From: Actinomycetes bacterium
Lineage (GTDB): Bacteria > Actinomycetota > Acidimicrobiia > Spongiisociales > UBA5794
Length of the DNA stretch: 8,909 bases
Direction: 5' to 3'
Assembly (NCBI GenBank): GCA_024640745.1
Contig: JAHEEL010000090.1
Coordinates: forward strand, 1-8,909
How positions within the stretch are numbered: the first letter of the stretch is position 1; every line of letters begins with the position of its first letter. The notes beneath the pieces were generated by a model, which searched no databases, had not been told where the DNA came from, and saw only the letters and a program-made list of their open reading frames with translations. The position numbers and the translations under genes are program-made. Positions 6,145-8,909 of this stretch are shown one piece after another.

Positions 6145-7296
6145 CTACTCGTCGAGGAGTGTTGGGTCGGGTGCCGAGGGCGGCAGCACCTCCTGGCCGG
6201 TCTCACCGAGGTCCAGTTCGTGGATCCTCGTTCCGCGGTTCTGGACCTTGGTCGCCGAGGTCTCGATCTGATCGATGTCCCGGTTGGCCTGGTCGAAGTG
6301 CTTGCGCAGGTTCGCGACCCGATCGGACAGCCGACCGACATCCGTGAGCATCGTGCCGACCTCGGCCTGGATGACGCCGGCCTGCTTGCGCATCTCGACG
6401 TCACGCAGCACCGCCCGCACCGTTGTCAGCGTCGCCATCATCGTGGTCGGCGAGACGATGTAGACCCGCGCTTTGTAGCTGGCGTCGACGATCGCGGGGT
6501 GGTGCGCGTGGAGCTCGGCATACACGGCTTCGGACGGCAGGAACATGAGCGCCGAGTCCGCCGTCTCACCCGGAATGATGTATCGCTCCGAGATGTCGCG
6601 CACGTGCTTCTTGACGTCTTCGCCGAGCTGCTTGGCATAGGCCGCGCGAGCGGCGTCATCGTCGGCGCCGAGCATGTTGCGGTAGGCGGTGAGCGGGAAC
6701 TTCGCGTCGACGATGACTGATCCAGGCGGGTTCGGGAGCTTGATGAGACAGTCGGCCCGTTTGCCGTTGGAGAGGACGCTCTGGAACTCGTAGGCCGTGG
6801 CGGGGAGGGCGTCTTCGACGATCGCCTCGAGTTGCACCTCTCCGAAAGCCCCCCGAGCCTGCTTGTCGTCGAGGATGTGCTGGAGCCCGACGACCTCGGT
6901 GGAAAGCTTGGTGATGTTCTGCTGTGCCTGGTCGATCACCGAGAGCCGCTCCGTCAGCTTGGTGACCGACTCCGCGGTCTCCTTCGACGACTTCTGCAGG
7001 CTCTGCCCCATCCGATCCTGAACCTGCTCGAGCCGGTCGTTCATCGACTTCGTCAGGCGCTCCGACGACTCCTGAAGCGCCTTCGCGGTGGCCGCCGCCG
7101 TGGCGCTCTGCTGGTCGTTGAGCATCTTGAGCTGGCCCGAGAGGTTCTCCTGCGCTCGCTCCTGTGCGGACACCAACTGCTCGATCTGCTGGTCGATCTC
7201 CCTGCTCGCGGCGTCGTCCCGACGCAGCACGACCCAGACGATCACACCGGCGACCACGACCAAAGCCACGGACAGAAGAATCAGTGCAGCTTCCAC
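6145..7296 (-). CDS. rmuC: DNA recombination protein RmuC
   Basis: RmuC limits inversions at short inverted repeats in E. coli and is predicted to be a nuclease. This copy has 383 residues. A membrane helix lies at about 4-24, followed by basic RR. A long Gln/Glu/Ser-rich coiled coil spans about 31-140. The conserved RmuC core runs from about 145 to 335. Signatures are GAFGEVQLEAIVEDA (149-163), RADCLIKLP (180-188), VIVDAKFPL (194-202) and SPTTMMATL (282-290). D182 and the D197-A-K199 pair fit a PD-(D/E)XK-like active site. A second helical part (about 300-350) and a short acidic tail follow. The start is GTG, with GAGAGG 8 bases upstream, and MEAALILLSVA begins the anchor as expected. A possible -10, TACGCT on the minus strand at 7341-7336, would give a leader of about 33 bases. 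The protein is probably tethered to the inner face of the membrane. Confidence 0.95.
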   Translation of the reverse strand: MEAALILLSVALVVVAGVIVWVVLRRDDAASREIDQQIEQLVSAQERAQENLSGQLKMLNDQQSATAAATAKALQESSERLTKSMNDRLEQVQDRMGQSLQKSSKETAESVTKLTERLSVIDQAQQNITKLSTEVVGLQHILDDKQARGAFGEVQLEAIVEDALPATAYEFQSVLSNGKRADCLIKLPNPPGSVIVDAKFPLTAYRNMLGADDDAARAAYAKQLGEDVKKHVRDISERYIIPGETADSALMFLPSEAVYAELHAHHPAIVDASYKARVYIVSPTTMMATLTTVRAVLRDVEMRKQAGVIQAEVGTMLTDVGRLSDRVANLRKHFDQANRDIDQIETSATKVQNRGTRIHELDLGETGQEVLPPSAPDPTLLDE

Positions 7297-7304
7297 GGGG
7301 ACGG

Positions 7305-7310
7305 CCTCTC
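7305..7310 (-). promoter_or_regulatory. Ribosome binding site that fixes the GTG start of rmuC
   Basis: GAGAGG (in AAGAGAGG) read on the minus strand lies 8 bases before the GTG at 7296. No ATG nearby would keep the N-terminal membrane helix, so this site decides the start. Confidence 0.55.
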
Positions 7311-7407
7311 TTCCATTGATCGATCTCGAGACCTCAGCGTAGGGAGTCCTTGTGACAGAAACGGACTATCGCGAGGCACACCGCCAACGGATTCGCCGTA
7401 GCCTCGG

Positions 7408-8079
7408 TCAGTACCAGATCACCTCGCCGAAGCCGGGCAATGGAATCTCGTCCGGCAGGGTTCGGGCATCGCCCGCCGCATGGCGTGCCGCCGTCCAGGC
7501 CGCGGCCGCCGCATCGAGGACATCGTCGGTCGGGACGACCCCAACGGCATCGGGGAGACGGTCGGGGATCGACAGTCCGGCCCCGGACAGGAGGCGGCGG
7601 CGCTCGCTGTGGCCGTTCCAGCTCTTCTTCGAATAGGCAAGGGTTGCACCTGCGATTGCACGGAACGTGACCTCCGGATGGACCTCGATCAGGCGCGAAT
7701 CGGCGCGCGCCACATCGTCGGTCTCGAGGATCCGATGTCGGAGCGCGTAGCTCTGCGCGGTCAGCCCGACGCCGTAGCGCTTCCGGGAGAGACGCAATGC
7801 ATCCTGATACGACGCCGCCTCCAGGACATCACGCGGCGGCGTGGGGAAGACGCTCGACGAACGAGCGCCGATGAAGTGCCGGGCGGCAGAATCGGCAGGG
7901 CGCGGCGGCGCTACCGGCAACCCGATCGGAATGTCGACCGCGATCGCCGTGGCCTCGGTCTCGGCGGCGGCGAGCTCCGCCATCGTGTCGTACGCATCGA
8001 TCGACGCGATCCACCCATCGACGGTGACCACGGCGACCCAGCCGTTCTTCCACACATCCGCACCGACGACTCGCGACAT
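7408..8079 (-). CDS. DUF429 family protein (predicted RNase H-fold nuclease)
   Basis: A 223-residue protein of the DUF429 family, which is predicted to share the RNase H-like fold; its biological role is not established. The family pattern is clear: GADVWKNGWVAV at 6-17 with D8, VDIPIGLP at 48-55 with D49, the RPADSAARHFIGARSSSVF block at 60-78, EVHPEVTF at 132-139, and a late acidic cluster DDVLDAAAAAW at 185-195. The acidic residues D8, D49, E132/E136 and D185/D189 are candidates for metal binding (inference). The length is normal. The start is supported by a strong GGAGG site 5 bases from the ATG. It lies between the short-chain dehydrogenase (72 bases upstream) and rmuC (111 bases downstream), all on the same strand. 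No signal peptide or membrane helix is seen. Confidence 0.85.
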   Translation of the reverse strand: MSRVVGADVWKNGWVAVVTVDGWIASIDAYDTMAELAAAETEATAIAVDIPIGLPVAPPRPADSAARHFIGARSSSVFPTPPRDVLEAASYQDALRLSRKRYGVGLTAQSYALRHRILETDDVARADSRLIEVHPEVTFRAIAGATLAYSKKSWNGHSERRRLLSGAGLSIPDRLPDAVGVVPTDDVLDAAAAAWTAARHAAGDARTLPDEIPLPGFGEVIWY

Positions 8080-8084
8080 GCCTT

Positions 8085-8089
8085 CCTCC
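8085..8089 (-). promoter_or_regulatory. Strong ribosome binding site of the DUF429 gene
   Basis: GGAGG on the minus strand (within GGAGGAAG) is spaced 5 bases from the ATG at 8079. It confirms the start, which also gives the expected GADxW strand at the N-terminus. Confidence 0.6.
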
Positions 8090-8151
8090 GGACGTGAGGG
8101 TACTTCGGGCCGCAGCGGCGATGCCAGACGAATATCCGTGGACCGGTGCGG

Positions 8152-8909
8152 TCAGCCGGAAGGCCTACTACGCGCGACTCGCGCGACCCTGGCGTCCAGC
8201 CATCGCTGCGTGAGGCCGGGCGCCATCCGTACGAGCCGATCGAGCACCGTCGTCGTCCGGTCGGTGAAGATGTTCGCCCGGCGTCGGTCGACACCGTGCA
8301 CAATCGCCGCCGCAACCTTCTCCGCCGAGATCGGCTTCACCGTACCGGAGATAGCCCTGGTCTCATCCGGCAGGAACGGCTGCTCGCCGGCGAACTGCGG
8401 CGTGTCCACGTCGGTCGGGAACGCACAGCCCACGTAGATTCCGTACGGCTTGAGCTCGGTTCGCAATACGTCACACAGGCCCCGCACGGCGTACTTCGTG
8501 GATCCGTAGGCCGAGTATCCGAAGACACCGAGCAGGCCGGCAGCCGAGGATATCGCGACAATCCGTCCGCTCCTGCGAGCCATCATCGATGGGACGACGG
8601 CGCGAATCGCGTAGAGCGTCCCGAAGTAGTTCACGCGCATGTGGCGCTCGAACTCCCCATCCGGCATCTCGAGGAAACGGCCCGGCCGGGATACGCCCGC
8701 CGATGTGATGAGCAGGTCGCACGGCCCCAATCGGTCCGAAGCCCGAACGATGGCCTCGCGCACCTGCGTCTCGTCGCCGACGTCGGCGCCGTAGGCCTCA
8801 ACGGCTTCCTTCCTGCCGGCGTGGTCGGCCAGGACACCGGACAGGTCGTCGTCGTCGAGCGCCACCACCGAGACGTTCGAGCCGCGATCGACAAGGAGCC
8901 GCACGAGCT
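8152..8909 (-). CDS. Short-chain dehydrogenase resembling 3-ketodihydrosphingosine reductase, 5' end missing
   Basis: An NAD(P)H-dependent SDR oxidoreductase, cut by the right edge. The visible frame begins in helix 1 of the Rossmann fold (LVRLLVDRGSNVSVVALDDDD), so the N-terminal TGxxxGIG cofactor loop lies outside; the GTG at 8904 is not the true start. Numbering from 8904: AD at 40-41, the NAG-like SAG at 68-70, N92 in NYFGT, S120 in ISSAAG, and Y133/K137 in YGSTK complete the catalytic N-S-Y-K set. The stretches LLGVFGYSAYGSTKYAVRG (124-142), LKPYGIYV (151-158), DVDTPQFAGE (165-174) and ETRAIS (181-186) closely follow eukaryotic KDSR, which reduces 3-ketodihydrosphingosine. The long C-terminal membrane segments of KDSR are absent; the tail is short and Arg-rich. 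The exact substrate is uncertain: a lipid or keto-acyl group is likely. DUF429 follows 72 bases downstream. Confidence 0.85.
   Translation of the reverse strand, partial: LVRLLVDRGSNVSVVALDDDDLSGVLADHAGRKEAVEAYGADVGDETQVREAIVRASDRLGPCDLLITSAGVSRPGRFLEMPDGEFERHMRVNYFGTLYAIRAVVPSMMARRSGRIVAISSAAGLLGVFGYSAYGSTKYAVRGLCDVLRTELKPYGIYVGCAFPTDVDTPQFAGEQPFLPDETRAISGTVKPISAEKVAAAIVHGVDRRRANIFTDRTTTVLDRLVRMAPGLTQRWLDARVARVARSRPSG

Noticed and set aside
7352..7636. Plus-strand open frame (GTG at 7352) beginning in the rmuC-DUF429 gap
   Set aside because: A GGGAG lies 5 bases before the GTG and the first 19 residues look plausible. The rest is antisense to the end of DUF429 and turns into low-complexity Ala/Arg sequence, so it is more likely chance.
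1..8909. Search for tRNA genes, CRISPR arrays, transposase genes and prophage genes
   Set aside because: I saw no cloverleaf, no regularly spaced repeats, no transposase motif and no phage structural gene by eye. A covariance-model scan was not possible here.

Overview
The window is GC-rich bacterial DNA, densely coded, with short intergenic gaps and frequent NNC/NNG codons. Gene content and style point to an actinobacterium. The evidence is a TM0106-type RecB/RNase H nuclease, a HEXXH protein like the actinobacterial TIGR04338 group, GTG starts, and a trkA with no Shine-Dalgarno that looks nearly leaderless. An Acidimicrobiia-like lineage would fit, but the sequence alone does not fix the taxon. 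I see no tRNA, rRNA, CRISPR array, insertion sequence or prophage gene.

Left part (1-3550): a minus-strand gene for a small exported protein (28-552) has three cysteine-loop repeats and a hydrophobic C-terminus. It is divergent from a plus-strand potassium-uptake pair, trkA (768-2096) and trkH (2102-3550), which are 5 bases apart and surely co-transcribed. The 215-base gap between the divergent genes is rich in inverted repeats. TrkH is the membrane K+ translocating subunit and TrkA its cytosolic nucleotide-binding RCK gating subunit.

Middle (3551-5369): after a 232-base gap comes a plus-strand multidomain nuclease. It has a RecB-like PD-(D/E)XK domain with four Fe-S-type cysteines, a helix-hairpin-helix-like stretch and a DEDD-type RNase H-like exonuclease domain. 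The gap holds a degenerate match to the actinobacterial LexA (SOS) box, which would suit a DNA-processing enzyme.

Right part (5580-8909): four minus-strand genes, read from the right edge inward. They are a short-chain dehydrogenase resembling 3-ketodihydrosphingosine reductase (cut by the window edge), a DUF429 protein (predicted RNase H-fold nuclease), rmuC (predicted DNA recombination nuclease with an N-terminal membrane anchor and coiled coil), and a SprT-like HEXXH metallopeptidase. This last gene converges on the nuclease gene, with a GC-rich hairpin in the 210-base gap.

The main point of interest is the density of predicted nucleic-acid enzymes between 3783 and 8079: two PD-(D/E)XK proteins, two RNase H-fold domains and one SprT-like protease. 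These may form a DNA repair neighbourhood. I see no clear signature of a wholly new defence system, and the genes may simply be housekeeping neighbours.
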